A stretch of 48,021 nt of DNA from Labilithrix sp. (GTDB lineage: Bacteria; Myxococcota_A; Polyangia; Polyangiales; Polyangiaceae), in NCBI GenBank assembly GCA_028287065.1, contig JAQBQJ010000003.1, forward strand, positions 1-48,021, in the 5' to 3' direction. The notes under the pieces were generated by a model. It saw nothing but the letters and a program-made list of their open reading frames with translations. It searched no databases and was not told the origin of the DNA. This document shows, in pieces, positions 34,591 to 44,003 of this stretch. Position numbers and translations under genes: made by a program. The stretch's first letter is position 1, and each line of letters opens with the position of its first letter.

Positions 34591-35183
34591 GCCGCGCGAG
34601 TGTACTCCACGACCTCGTCGCGTTCGAGCAGCGTGCGGAGACGCGTACGCGCGCGGTGCAGCCGCGAGCGAACGGCGCTCTCCGTGATCGAGAGCTTGTC
34701 GGCGATCTCCTGGAGCCCGAGATCGAGGTGGTAGTGCGCGACGACGACGTCGCGGTAGTCCTCGGGCAGCTCCTTCAGCGCGTCACGCACGCGCGCGTCG
34801 CGCTCGCGGTTCGCCGCGCCTGCGTCGATCTGGACGATCTCGTTGTCGTTGACCGACGGGAGCGTCGCGAGCTCCTCCCAGTCGAGACCCTCGACGACGC
34901 GCGCGCGATGACGGCGCCGCGAGCGCATCAACATCAGCGCCTCGTTCGCGGTCACGCGGAACAACCACGTCGAGAAGCTCGACTCCGCGCGGAACGAACC
35001 GAGACGACGGACGATCTGCATCAGCGTCGCCTGGAGCAGATCACGGCGGTCCTCGTCGCTCACCGGATACCGGAGGAGCTGGCGCTCGACGTGCGGCTTG
35101 ATCATGCGGAGCACGTGGTCGAGGGAGGCGGTGTCGCCATTGACTGCGCTCTCGAGAATGTCGTGTTCGATGGCGAAGGCCAT
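34587..35183 (-). CDS. ECF-type RNA polymerase sigma factor
   Basis: 198 aa. Sigma region 2 is at about 22-88 (MIKPHVERQLLRYPVSDEDR, DLLQATLMQIVRRLG, STWLFRVTANEALMLMRSRR). Region 4 is at about 130-190 (LKELPEDYRDVVVAHYHLDL, LQEIADKLSITESAVRSRLH). There is no region 1 or 3. The start is ATG 35183 with AAGGA about 10 nt upstream; in-frame sequence further upstream comes from a REP-like repeat and is rejected. The next gene is a phosphatase, not an anti-sigma factor, which is unusual for an ECF operon. Regulation and targets are unknown. Confidence 0.92.
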   Translation of the reverse strand: MAFAIEHDILESAVNGDTASLDHVLRMIKPHVERQLLRYPVSDEDRRDLLQATLMQIVRRLGSFRAESSFSTWLFRVTANEALMLMRSRRRHRARVVEGLDWEELATLPSVNDNEIVQIDAGAANRERDARVRDALKELPEDYRDVVVAHYHLDLGLQEIADKLSITESAVRSRLHRARTRLRTLLERDEVVEYTRAA

Positions 35184-35384
35184 GATGATCAATCCTTGTG
35201 GTCGGGTTCGCGGGTCGAGGCAGTCACCCCCTCTTGCGACCGCCGTGCCGACGCGATGTCGCGCCTCCGTTGCGAACATTGCTCGCTTTTCTCGGAATGC
35301 TCCCGCTCGACCCCCTGTAGCCGTTCCCGACAGGTGCCGGGATCCCTTCGCGTGGCCGCGCGCGTGACCCGCTCCCTTCTCCCA

Positions 35385-35409
35385 CCCCTCTCCCGCTCCG
35401 GGAGAGGGG
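35385..35409. repeat. REP-like palindrome
   Basis: A perfect 10-bp stem (35385-35394 with 35400-35409), cccctctccc/gggagagggg, with a 5-nt loop and flanked by gctcccttctcccac and aagggggtgag. This is the familiar REP-type palindrome of many bacterial genomes. It sits in the 401-nt gap between the sigma factor gene (-) and the kinase gene (+). Confidence 0.75.
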
Positions 35410-35448
35410 AAGGGGGTGAGGCGGGTGGATCCCCGAAGGAGGTTGAAA

Positions 35449-35508
35449 ATGTGGACGTTCCCGCGGCGCCCGCCGCGTCCGCTGCGACGCCAGGGTATGC
35501 CCATGTAA
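35449..35508 (+). CDS. Putative 19-aa Arg/Pro-rich leader peptide upstream of the kinase
   Basis: ATG at 35449 follows a consensus Shine-Dalgarno aaggaggt (35436-35443, 5-nt spacing), the best one in this region. The frame reads MWTFPRRPPRPLRRQGMPM and stops at TAA 35506-35508, 76 nt before the kinase ATG. Pro-rich segments such as RPPRP slow ribosomes, so this could be a regulatory leader peptide. It could also be a small functional peptide or chance. No homologue is recognised. Confidence 0.35.
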   Translation: MWTFPRRPPRPLRRQGMPM

Positions 35509-35584
35509 GCTGCCGAGATTGCTGCGATCTTTCCCGGTTTTCGTTCTTGGTTCAGGTCGCTCTCGGGCGCTACGCTTCGTGAGC

Positions 35585-37195
<1,611 letters not shown>

Positions 37196-37208
37196 AGGTG
37201 AACGGACG

Positions 37209-38225
37209 GTGAGGGTTCTGAAGGTCGCGGCGTCGCTCGCTCTGGTGCTCCTCACCAGCAGTGCGGCCGCGCAGACGAACGAGGCCGACGCGGAGCGTCT
37301 CTTCCGCGAGGGACAGAAGCTCCTCGAGGAGCGTCGGTTCGGCGAAGCGTGTCCGAAATTCGAAGCGGCTTACTCGAAGGATCACTCGCTCGGGACGCTC
37401 ATCAACCTCGCGTTCTGTCACAAGGAGCAGGGCGCGCTCTGGTACGCGTGGCTCGAGTTCCGCGAGGCCGAGGTGAAGGCGACGGAGCTCAATCGTACCG
37501 ACCGTCGCGAGTTCGCGAAGCAACGGCTCGTCGAGCTCGAGAAGCAGCTCCCGAAGGTCATCCTCGACAACCCGCAGAAGGTGCCGCTCACCGACGTGCT
37601 CGTCGAGGATCGCAAGGTCTGGGAAGCGGAGCGTGGCGCGGTGTTCGCGGCGGAGGCGGGGCAGCGTCGCTTCATCTTCAAGGCGAAGGGCAAGAAGAAC
37701 GCGGCCGTGATGGTCAATGTCGTGAAGGGCGACAGGCCGCAGCGCGTGACTGTCCCCGAGATGGAAGACGGCGCCGAGGCGCCCGCACCGAGCGATCGCG
37801 CGCCCGAGCCTGCGCCGGCGAAGCCCGACGCGGCTGCGTCCTCCGATTCGAATCGCGGCTCGACGCAGCGCACGCTCGGCTGGGTCGCGCTCGGCGTCGG
37901 CGGCGTTGCCGCGATCATCGGCACGATCGAGGGCATCGCGACGTTCTCGAATCCCTGCCACGGCGGGAAGGTCGGGCCCGAGTGCACGCCCGAGGAGCGC
38001 GACTCCGGCAGCTCGACGGGCGCGATCTCGGACGTGTCGTTCGTGGTCGCCGGACTCGCTGTGGCAGGCGGTCTCGTGCTGCTCCTCACGGCTCCGTCTG
38101 CGTCGCCTCCGCCCGCAGCGACCGCGGCCACGCGCGTCGTGCCGCGGAGCGCTGCCTCGCGGCGTTCGATCTCGGTGACACCGAAGATCGGGCTCGGCTG
38201 GGCCAGCCTGTCCGGCACGTTTTGA
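37209..38225 (+). CDS. TPR/two-TM envelope protein paired with the kinase
   Basis: 338 aa. Signal peptide VRVLKVAASLALVLLTSSAA (GTG start with AGAGGTGA 8 nt upstream). A TPR-like region at about 25-95 (AERLFREGQKLLEERRFGEA, LGTLINLAFCHKEQGALWYA) is followed by a small beta domain (PQKVPLTDVLVEDRKVWEAE) and a Pro/Ala linker. Two membrane segments (LGWVALGVGGVAAIIGTIEG and VVAGLAVAGGLVLLLTA) flank a loop with two Cys. The last ~30 residues are exposed. This layout recurs next to Ser/Thr kinases in myxobacteria; the function is unknown. Transcribed with the kinase gene. Confidence 0.8.
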   Translation: MRVLKVAASLALVLLTSSAAAQTNEADAERLFREGQKLLEERRFGEACPKFEAAYSKDHSLGTLINLAFCHKEQGALWYAWLEFREAEVKATELNRTDRREFAKQRLVELEKQLPKVILDNPQKVPLTDVLVEDRKVWEAERGAVFAAEAGQRRFIFKAKGKKNAAVMVNVVKGDRPQRVTVPEMEDGAEAPAPSDRAPEPAPAKPDAAASSDSNRGSTQRTLGWVALGVGGVAAIIGTIEGIATFSNPCHGGKVGPECTPEERDSGSSTGAISDVSFVVAGLAVAGGLVLLLTAPSASPPPAATAATRVVPRSAASRRSISVTPKIGLGWASLSGTF

Positions 38226-38291
38226 GCGGCACGCGTCGCGTCCGCGCAGCCCCCATTTGACGGGCGAGCGTGCGCGTGCGACGCGTGGGCC

Positions 38292-39578
38292 GTGGACCGT
38301 GTCCTTCCGCGCTCGCTCGAGCATCCGCTGCCCGCGGGCATGCGCGACCTCCTCCCCGAAGAGGCCGCGAATCAGCGCGCCCTCTCGCGCACGGTGCTCG
38401 ATCGGTTCGCGCTCTTTGGTTACCGGCTCGTCACGCCGCCCGCGTTCGAGCTCGCGCACGTCGTCGAGCGCGGCCTCGGCACCGCCGCGTCGACGGACAT
38501 GCTGCGCTTCATCGAGCCGGAGTCGGGCGACGTCGCCGTGCTCAGGCCGGACATGACCCCGCAGATCGCGCGCATCGTCGCGACGCGCATGCGCGACCAC
38601 GCACCGCCGTATCGCCTCGCCTACGAGGGCACCGTCGTGCGCCGGCGTTCGGGCCGCGCGAAGAAGCATCGCCAGATCCCGCAGGTCGGCGTCGAGCTGT
38701 GCGGCGTGTCCGACGTGAGCGCCGATCTCGAGCTCCTCGAGCTCGCGGCCGATGCGCTCGCGGCGGCGGGCCTCGCGAAGTTCACGATCGACGTCTCCGA
38801 TGCCGGCATCGTCCGCGAGCTGCTCGCCGACGTCCCCATGGACCGAGCGTCCGACGTGACGATGGCGCTCGCGAAGAAGGACGAGGCCATGCTCGCCGAG
38901 CACGCGAAGGGCCTCGCATGCGCCGCGGCGCTCCTCGCGCTGCCGCGGTTGCACGGCGGTCGTGCGGCGCTCGAGGAGACGATCAAGGTCGTGTCCGTGA
39001 ATGCGCGCGCACGAGCCGCCGCGCAGCGACTGCTCGCGCTGTTCGACGGCGCGGCGGCGCGCGGTCTCGGGCCGTTCCTCACGGCAGATGCCGGCGAGGT
39101 CCGCGGCTTCGCGTACTACACGGGCACGACGTTCTCGATCTATGCGGACGGTCCTGGCGAGCCGATCGGCGCCGGCGGACGGTACGACGAGCTCCTGTCG
39201 CGCTTCGGCGCTCCGATGGCCGCGGTCGGGTTCGGTCTCGATCTCGATACGCTCGCGTGGGCACTCCGCGTCGCGGGCGCACGCTCGCTACCGCGCAACG
39301 GCGTCGTGTACGTCGGGCCCGCGGACGACGGCCGGGTGGCGGCGCTCCGCCGTCGCGGAATCGCCACGGTCGCGATCGGCTATCACGACGCTGCGCTGGC
39401 TCATGCGCGCGCGTGGGGCTTCGCGGCGGTATGGAACGGCGCGACGTTGTTCGACGTACGGACCGAAGCCGCGACCACGATCGACGTGCAGGCCCAGGCC
39501 GACGCACGTAGCGACGCCGATCGCGCCTCTGGCATCGTCCTTCGCATGCTAGAGAGTCTCTCAACTCGAGGAGCTTGA
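38292..39578 (+). CDS. hisZ: ATP phosphoribosyltransferase regulatory subunit (HisZ)
   Basis: 428 aa with a class II aminoacyl-tRNA-synthetase-like fold: PAGMRDLLPEEAANQRALSR, motif 2 region RLAYEGTVVRRR, QVGVELCGVSD and GGRYDELLSRFG. It lacks the HisRS C-terminal anticodon domain, and the gene precedes purA, so HisZ, the regulatory partner of a short HisG, is preferred over HisS. HisZ activates and confers histidine feedback on the first step of histidine synthesis. GTG start. The last ~80 residues are divergent. No short HisG lies in the window. Ends 3 bp before purA. Confidence 0.85.
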   Translation: MDRVLPRSLEHPLPAGMRDLLPEEAANQRALSRTVLDRFALFGYRLVTPPAFELAHVVERGLGTAASTDMLRFIEPESGDVAVLRPDMTPQIARIVATRMRDHAPPYRLAYEGTVVRRRSGRAKKHRQIPQVGVELCGVSDVSADLELLELAADALAAAGLAKFTIDVSDAGIVRELLADVPMDRASDVTMALAKKDEAMLAEHAKGLACAAALLALPRLHGGRAALEETIKVVSVNARARAAAQRLLALFDGAAARGLGPFLTADAGEVRGFAYYTGTTFSIYADGPGEPIGAGGRYDELLSRFGAPMAAVGFGLDLDTLAWALRVAGARSLPRNGVVYVGPADDGRVAALRRRGIATVAIGYHDAALAHARAWGFAAVWNGATLFDVRTEAATTIDVQAQADARSDADRASGIVLRMLESLSTRGA

Positions 39579-39581
39579 TCG

Positions 39582-40868
39582 ATGCCGGCCATCGTGATCG
39601 TGGGCGCGCAATGGGGCGACGAAGGCAAGGGCAAGATCGTCGACATCTACACCGAGCACGCCGACATGGTCGTGCGCTTCGGCGGCGGCCCCAATGCAGG
39701 CCACACGCTGGTGGTGGGTAACGACAAGCTCGTCGTTCGTCTCGTACCGAGCGGCATCCTGCGCGCCGAGACGATGTGCGTGCTCGCGCAGGGCATGGTC
39801 ATCGATCCGCGCAGCCTCGTGACCGAGCTCGACGAGCTCGAGCGCCGCGGCATCCACACGAAGGGACGGCTGCTCGTCTCCGACCGCGCGCACGTCATCC
39901 TGCCGTACCACGTGCTCGTCGACGGGCTCCGCGAGAAGGGCAAAGACGCGATCGGCACGACGAAGCGCGGGGTCGGTCCTTGCTACGAGGACAAGGTCGC
40001 ACGACGCGGCATCCCGCTCGGCGCGTTCCGCGATCCGAAGCGGCTCCGCGAGCTCGTCGCGCGTGCGCTCTCCGACTGGACGCCGATCATCCAGCACCTC
40101 GGTGGCGGCGAGGTGCCGGTGCCGAGCGTCGACGAGACGCTCGCCGCGATCGAAGAGGCGAGGGGACGCATCGTCCCGATGCTCGTCGACTCGCAGGCGC
40201 TCGTGGAGCGCACCGTGCGCGCCAAGAAGAGGGTCGTGCTCGAGGGCGCGCAGGGCACGCTGCTCGACGTCGACCACGGCACGTACCCGTTCGTGACGTC
40301 GTCGACGCCCACCGCGGGCGGCGCATGCGTCGGCGCGGGCATCGGCCCCACGCGCATCGACGAGGTGGTCGGTCTCGTGAAGGCGTACACGACGCGCGTG
40401 GGCGGCGGTCCGTTCCCGACGGAGCTGCACGACGACGTGGGCGAGCGCATCCGGAAGATCGGCGCGGAGTTCGGCTCGGTGACGGGACGTCCGCGGCGGA
40501 CCGGCTGGCTCGATCTCCCGGCGCTGCGATACGCGGTGCGCGTGAACGGCCTCGACGCGCTCGCGATCACGAAGCTCGACGTGCTCACCGGCCTCGACGA
40601 GGTGAAGGTCTGCGTCGCCTACGAGACGAAGAACGGCCGCTCCGAGGACGTCCCGATGGACGAGCTCGATACGGTGAAGCCCGTTTATCAGAGCTTCCCG
40701 GGTTGGAAGGAGCAGCTCGGCGCGGCGCGCGCGATGGCGGATTTGCCGAAGGCCGCGCGCACGTACCTCGAGTTCGTCGAGAAGCAGGCGGAGTGCCCGT
40801 ACATCCTGGTGAGCGTCGGCCCGGCGCGCGACGAGACGATCGTGCTGCGCGACCCGTTTGCGCTGTAG
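39582..40868 (+). CDS. purA: Adenylosuccinate synthetase
   Basis: 428 aa, the family's usual length. The GTP loop GAQWGDEGKGK (8-18), GGPNAGHT (about 35-42), GTTKRGVGPCYEDK and RRTGWLDLPALRYA are all present, as are the C-terminal guanine-site residues. It makes adenylosuccinate from IMP, aspartate and GTP, the first committed step to AMP. ATG with gaggag upstream; the gene starts 3 bp after hisZ. The hisZ-purA order is a known arrangement in proteobacteria. Confidence 0.97.
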   Translation: MPAIVIVGAQWGDEGKGKIVDIYTEHADMVVRFGGGPNAGHTLVVGNDKLVVRLVPSGILRAETMCVLAQGMVIDPRSLVTELDELERRGIHTKGRLLVSDRAHVILPYHVLVDGLREKGKDAIGTTKRGVGPCYEDKVARRGIPLGAFRDPKRLRELVARALSDWTPIIQHLGGGEVPVPSVDETLAAIEEARGRIVPMLVDSQALVERTVRAKKRVVLEGAQGTLLDVDHGTYPFVTSSTPTAGGACVGAGIGPTRIDEVVGLVKAYTTRVGGGPFPTELHDDVGERIRKIGAEFGSVTGRPRRTGWLDLPALRYAVRVNGLDALAITKLDVLTGLDEVKVCVAYETKNGRSEDVPMDELDTVKPVYQSFPGWKEQLGAARAMADLPKAARTYLEFVEKQAECPYILVSVGPARDETIVLRDPFAL

Positions 40869-40990
40869 CGGAGCGAAGACTCGAGATCTTGTCGCCAAGG
40901 CTGGCGTCCCTCTCGTCTCCCGCCGCACCTCAACCGTTTCGGTTTCACACCGTGATGCGCGAACGCCCGGCCTGACCTACTCTTCCCTGC

Positions 40991-41935
40991 GTGGTTCCCG
41001 CATCTGCGCTCCTGATCTCCATCGCCGTCTTCGGACAGGCCGGGCAGCCCCAGGGCGCGTTCGGTGCGGCGCGGCCTGCGGAGTGCGGCGTGCAAGAGGG
41101 CTTCAAGGCCGCGAACAAGTGGGAGCGCGCGAAGGAGCCGAGCCTGCAGAGCTACTGCACGCTGCTCGCGAGCGGGACCGCGAAGCTCGTCAACGGCGGC
41201 GCGCTCGCGAAGGAGGTGCCCGCGATCGCCGACGACGCGGACAAGCTCCTGCCCGGTCGCGCCGCGCCGAGCGTGCTCAAGGGCCGCGCGCTCCTCAAGC
41301 TCGGTAAGCCCGCCGATGCGCTCGCCGCGCTGAAGGAAGCGCGCGCCCGCGACGACCGCGCGCTCGACGACCCCGTCGCGCTCCTCGCGTGGGCACGCGC
41401 GAACGCGCGCACCGGTCACTTCGACGAAGCCGCGCAGGCGTATCGCGCCGCGCTCCCGCGCACGAGCGCGCTCTCGGCCGCCGAGCGCAGCACCGCCTCC
41501 TTCGAGGCCGGCATGATCGTCATGGCGCAAGGGCCGAAGACCATCGACGACGCCGTCGCGATGCTCCGTCAGGCACGGCGCGAGGCGCAGGATTCGATGC
41601 AGGTTGCATCCGTCGTGGCGCTCGCGCTCGCGCTGGATCGCTCGGGTCAGAAGGACGAAGCGAAGGCGGTCCTCGCCGAGCGCGTTCGCTCCGACGCGAA
41701 GCCGGTCCTCTCCGATGCGCGCATCGCGGATGCGCTCGCCGATGCCGGCGTGGCCCACGAGTCCGACGCGCTCCTCGGGACCGCGCTCGAGGTCACGGAT
41801 CCGAGTGCCGCGCGCGACGTCTGGCGCCGCTACGCCGAGGGCGCAGGCGGGAAGGGTCCGTGGTCCGATCATGCGCGCGCCCACGAGGGCTCTTCTCCTC
41901 CTCGCAAACCCGCGCCGAAGGAGAAGTCGCGATGA
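40991..41935 (+). CDS. Exported TPR-repeat protein
   Basis: 314 aa. A short signal-like N-terminus (VPASALLISIAVFGQAG) from a GTG start, then Ala-rich helical repeats of TPR type (GRALLKLGKPADALAALKEA, LLAWARANARTGHFDEAAQA, LALALDRSGQKDEAKAVLAE). The tail is basic (KPAPKEKSR). Probably a periplasmic scaffold. It overlaps the next gene by 4 bp (41932-41935), the first step of a three-gene coupled operon. Function unknown. Confidence 0.75.
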   Translation: MVPASALLISIAVFGQAGQPQGAFGAARPAECGVQEGFKAANKWERAKEPSLQSYCTLLASGTAKLVNGGALAKEVPAIADDADKLLPGRAAPSVLKGRALLKLGKPADALAALKEARARDDRALDDPVALLAWARANARTGHFDEAAQAYRAALPRTSALSAAERSTASFEAGMIVMAQGPKTIDDAVAMLRQARREAQDSMQVASVVALALALDRSGQKDEAKAVLAERVRSDAKPVLSDARIADALADAGVAHESDALLGTALEVTDPSAARDVWRRYAEGAGGKGPWSDHARAHEGSSPPRKPAPKEKSR

Positions 41936-43014
41936 GCTCCCGACGCCGCGCTCTGAATTCTCTGTCCTCTGTTCTCTGTCCCCTGTTGTCTGTTCTCTTT
42001 TTCTCGCTCTCTTCTTCCGCGGACACGCCTCCTTCGGTCTGGGACCGCGCCCGCGACCCCGCTGCGGCCGACTCGTACCGCATCCATCTCGAGGTGCAGC
42101 GCCGGCTCGCGCAGTCGCAGACCGCGTTCGATTTCGGCTTCTTTTCCGGGTCGAACGAGTCGCTGAAGCTCCAGGTGCGCACGATGCTCGAGCGCATCCA
42201 CGCCGATCAGAGCCCGGACGTCCGCCTTCGCTTCGACCTCGGCGCCGTCTACGTGATGCTCGGGCGCACCGATGCCCCCGAGCTGTACAAGCAGGCGGCC
42301 GACGTCCTCACGCGCGCCCTCGAGATGGCCCCGGACCATCCCGCCGCCGAAGAGGCGTGGAGCAACCTCGCCGACGCGTGCGGCCACATCGGCGATCACG
42401 CGTGCGAGCGTCGCGCGTACCGGATGGTGCTGCGGCTCCGCACCGACGAGGACGAGCACGGCACGTCGACGTTGAACCTCGCCGAAACGGAGATGCACCT
42501 CGGCAACCTCAAGGAAGCGATCGACGGCTATCGCGAGGCCTTGCGCATCGCCGGACGTTTCCCTTCGCGCACGCTCGCGCCGCTCGCGATCTGGGGTCTC
42601 GCCGTCGCGCTCGATCGCGCGGGCGATCGAGCGGCGGCCGACAAGGAAGCGCTGCGCGTGATCCAGATGCAGCAGTCGTCGGGGCTCACGGGTCTCTTGC
42701 GCTCGTCGGGGGTGTTCTTCTATCCGGACTACGAGATCAGCTGGTACGACGGCGTCGGCGCATCGGCGCTCGCGCGCGCGGCGACCACGCCGGCCGATCA
42801 AGCGCGCCACTGGAAGACCGCCGAGGACGCGTTCGCGGCGTATGTCCGTGGCGCGTCGCGTCCGGGGGGTGGGGGGCAGGCCACGATCGATCGCTGGGTC
42901 GAGCTCGCGAAGGTGCATCAAGCCGCGGCGAAGACCGAGCGCGAGAAGGCCGAGAAGAAGCGCGGCAAGCTCCCGCCGCAACCGCAGCTCGACGACGAGG
43001 ACACGACGCTATGA
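41932..43014 (+). CDS. Exported TPR protein whose signal peptide is encoded by pyrimidine repeats
   Basis: 360 aa. The N-terminus RRRALNSLSSVLCPLLSVLF then FSLSSS-ADTPP is a plausible Sec signal, encoded by a tandem pyrimidine heptamer array (41960-41994). The mature protein has TPR repeats: VRLRFDLGAVYVMLGRTDAP, HPAAEEAWSNLADACGHIGD, TSTLNLAETEMHLGNLKEAI and WGLAVALDRAGDRAAADKEA. The acidic C-terminus is followed by a 4-bp overlap with the TIGR02757 gene (43011-43014). It forms an operon with the TPR gene upstream. Function unknown. Confidence 0.78.
   Translation: MSSRRRALNSLSSVLCPLLSVLFFSLSSSADTPPSVWDRARDPAAADSYRIHLEVQRRLAQSQTAFDFGFFSGSNESLKLQVRTMLERIHADQSPDVRLRFDLGAVYVMLGRTDAPELYKQAADVLTRALEMAPDHPAAEEAWSNLADACGHIGDHACERRAYRMVLRLRTDEDEHGTSTLNLAETEMHLGNLKEAIDGYREALRIAGRFPSRTLAPLAIWGLAVALDRAGDRAAADKEALRVIQMQQSSGLTGLLRSSGVFFYPDYEISWYDGVGASALARAATTPADQARHWKTAEDAFAAYVRGASRPGGGGQATIDRWVELAKVHQAAAKTEREKAEKKRGKLPPQPQLDDEDTTL
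41960..41994. repeat. Pyrimidine heptamer array inside a signal peptide
   Basis: Five in-register heptamers: ctctgtc, ctctgtt, ctctgtc, ccctgtt, gtctgtt. They run into ctctttttctcgctctc. The unit and the final ctgttctcttttt resemble the right arm of the hexamer element at 30303-30430. The array is coding and provides most of the hydrophobic core of the signal peptide. Confidence 0.7.
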
Positions 43015-43961
43015 GCGCGCGCGCTGCAGCGAAGCGCGCCGAACGCGACGCTGCGGTGAAGGCCGCCCTCGACGTGGTGCGGGCGAGGGAAGACCTGCGC
43101 GCGCGCCGCGGCAACGATCCCGTCGAGTTCGTGCATCGTCATCGCGCGCGCGAGGATCGCGAGCTCGTCGCGCTCGTGGCCGCGAGCTGTGCGTTCGGCA
43201 ACGTGAAGGCAATTCGCCTCAAGCTCGCCGAGCTCCTCGATCGCGTCGGCCCGCGTCCCGCGCGCGCCGCCGACGATCCCGAGGCGCTCGCGAAGCGGCT
43301 CGCGGGCTTCAAGCATCGCGTCTTCCGTGGCGAGGACCTGGCGAAGCTCCTCATCGGTGCGCGCCGCGTGCAGCGCTCCGCCGGCTCGCTCGGCGGCGCG
43401 TTCGAGCGCGAGCTCGCCCGGGTCGATCGCGAGGATCCCGAGGCCGAGCCCGAGGCCCGCGTGCGCGAGGCGCTCGCGTCGTTCTGCGATCGCATCCGCG
43501 CCGAAGGCGGGCTGCCGAAGACGGGCGAGGCGGACCCGAGCGGCCGTCGCGGCCCCGCGCACCTCCTGTCGGACGCGCGGGCGGGGAGCGGAGCGAAGCG
43601 CCTCCTCCTCTTCTTACGCTGGATGATCCGCCCGGCCGACGGCATCGACCTCGGGATGTGGCGCGTGCCGGCACAGCGGCTGCTCGTGCCCGTCGACGTG
43701 CACATCCACAAGCTGGCTCGTAACCTCGGCCTCACGCGGCGGCGGGATCTGTCCTGGAAGACGTCCGTCGAGATCACCCGAGCGCTGGCGCGGCTCGATC
43801 CGGAGGATCCGACGCGCTACGACTTCTCGCTGTGCCACATGGGGATGGTGCAGCGCTGTCCCTCGCGCCCCGACGCAGCGCGCTGCGAAGGATGCGGCGT
43901 GCGCCCGGTCTGCGTGCACTGGAAGGACCGGCGCGGCAGGAACACTGTGTTAACCGCGTGA
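43011..43961 (+). CDS. TIGR02757/DUF2400 family protein
   Basis: 316 aa. Matches the TIGR02757 pattern: NDPVEFVHRH, LVALVAASCAFGNVKAIRLK, and FLRWMIRPADGIDLGMW, RLLVPVDVHIHKLARNLGLT. The C-terminus has CPSRPDAARCEGCGVRPVC, a four-Cys cluster (C-x8-C-x2-C-x5-C) like the iron-sulfur loop of HhH-GPD DNA glycosylases. The helical core is also HhH-GPD-like, so DNA repair is an inference; the family's activity is not established to my knowledge. ATG 43011 overlaps the upstream TPR gene by 4 bp. Confidence 0.88.
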   Translation: MSARAAAKRAERDAAVKAALDVVRAREDLRARRGNDPVEFVHRHRAREDRELVALVAASCAFGNVKAIRLKLAELLDRVGPRPARAADDPEALAKRLAGFKHRVFRGEDLAKLLIGARRVQRSAGSLGGAFERELARVDREDPEAEPEARVREALASFCDRIRAEGGLPKTGEADPSGRRGPAHLLSDARAGSGAKRLLLFLRWMIRPADGIDLGMWRVPAQRLLVPVDVHIHKLARNLGLTRRRDLSWKTSVEITRALARLDPEDPTRYDFSLCHMGMVQRCPSRPDAARCEGCGVRPVCVHWKDRRGRNTVLTA

Positions 43962-44003
43962 CTTTGCCTGACCTTTCGTGACACGCTTTGTGGGCCCGAG
44001 TCT

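Noticed and set aside
35184-35504. Extended N-terminus of the sigma factor
   Set aside because: The extra residues come from the REP-like palindrome; ATG 35183 has a good Shine-Dalgarno.
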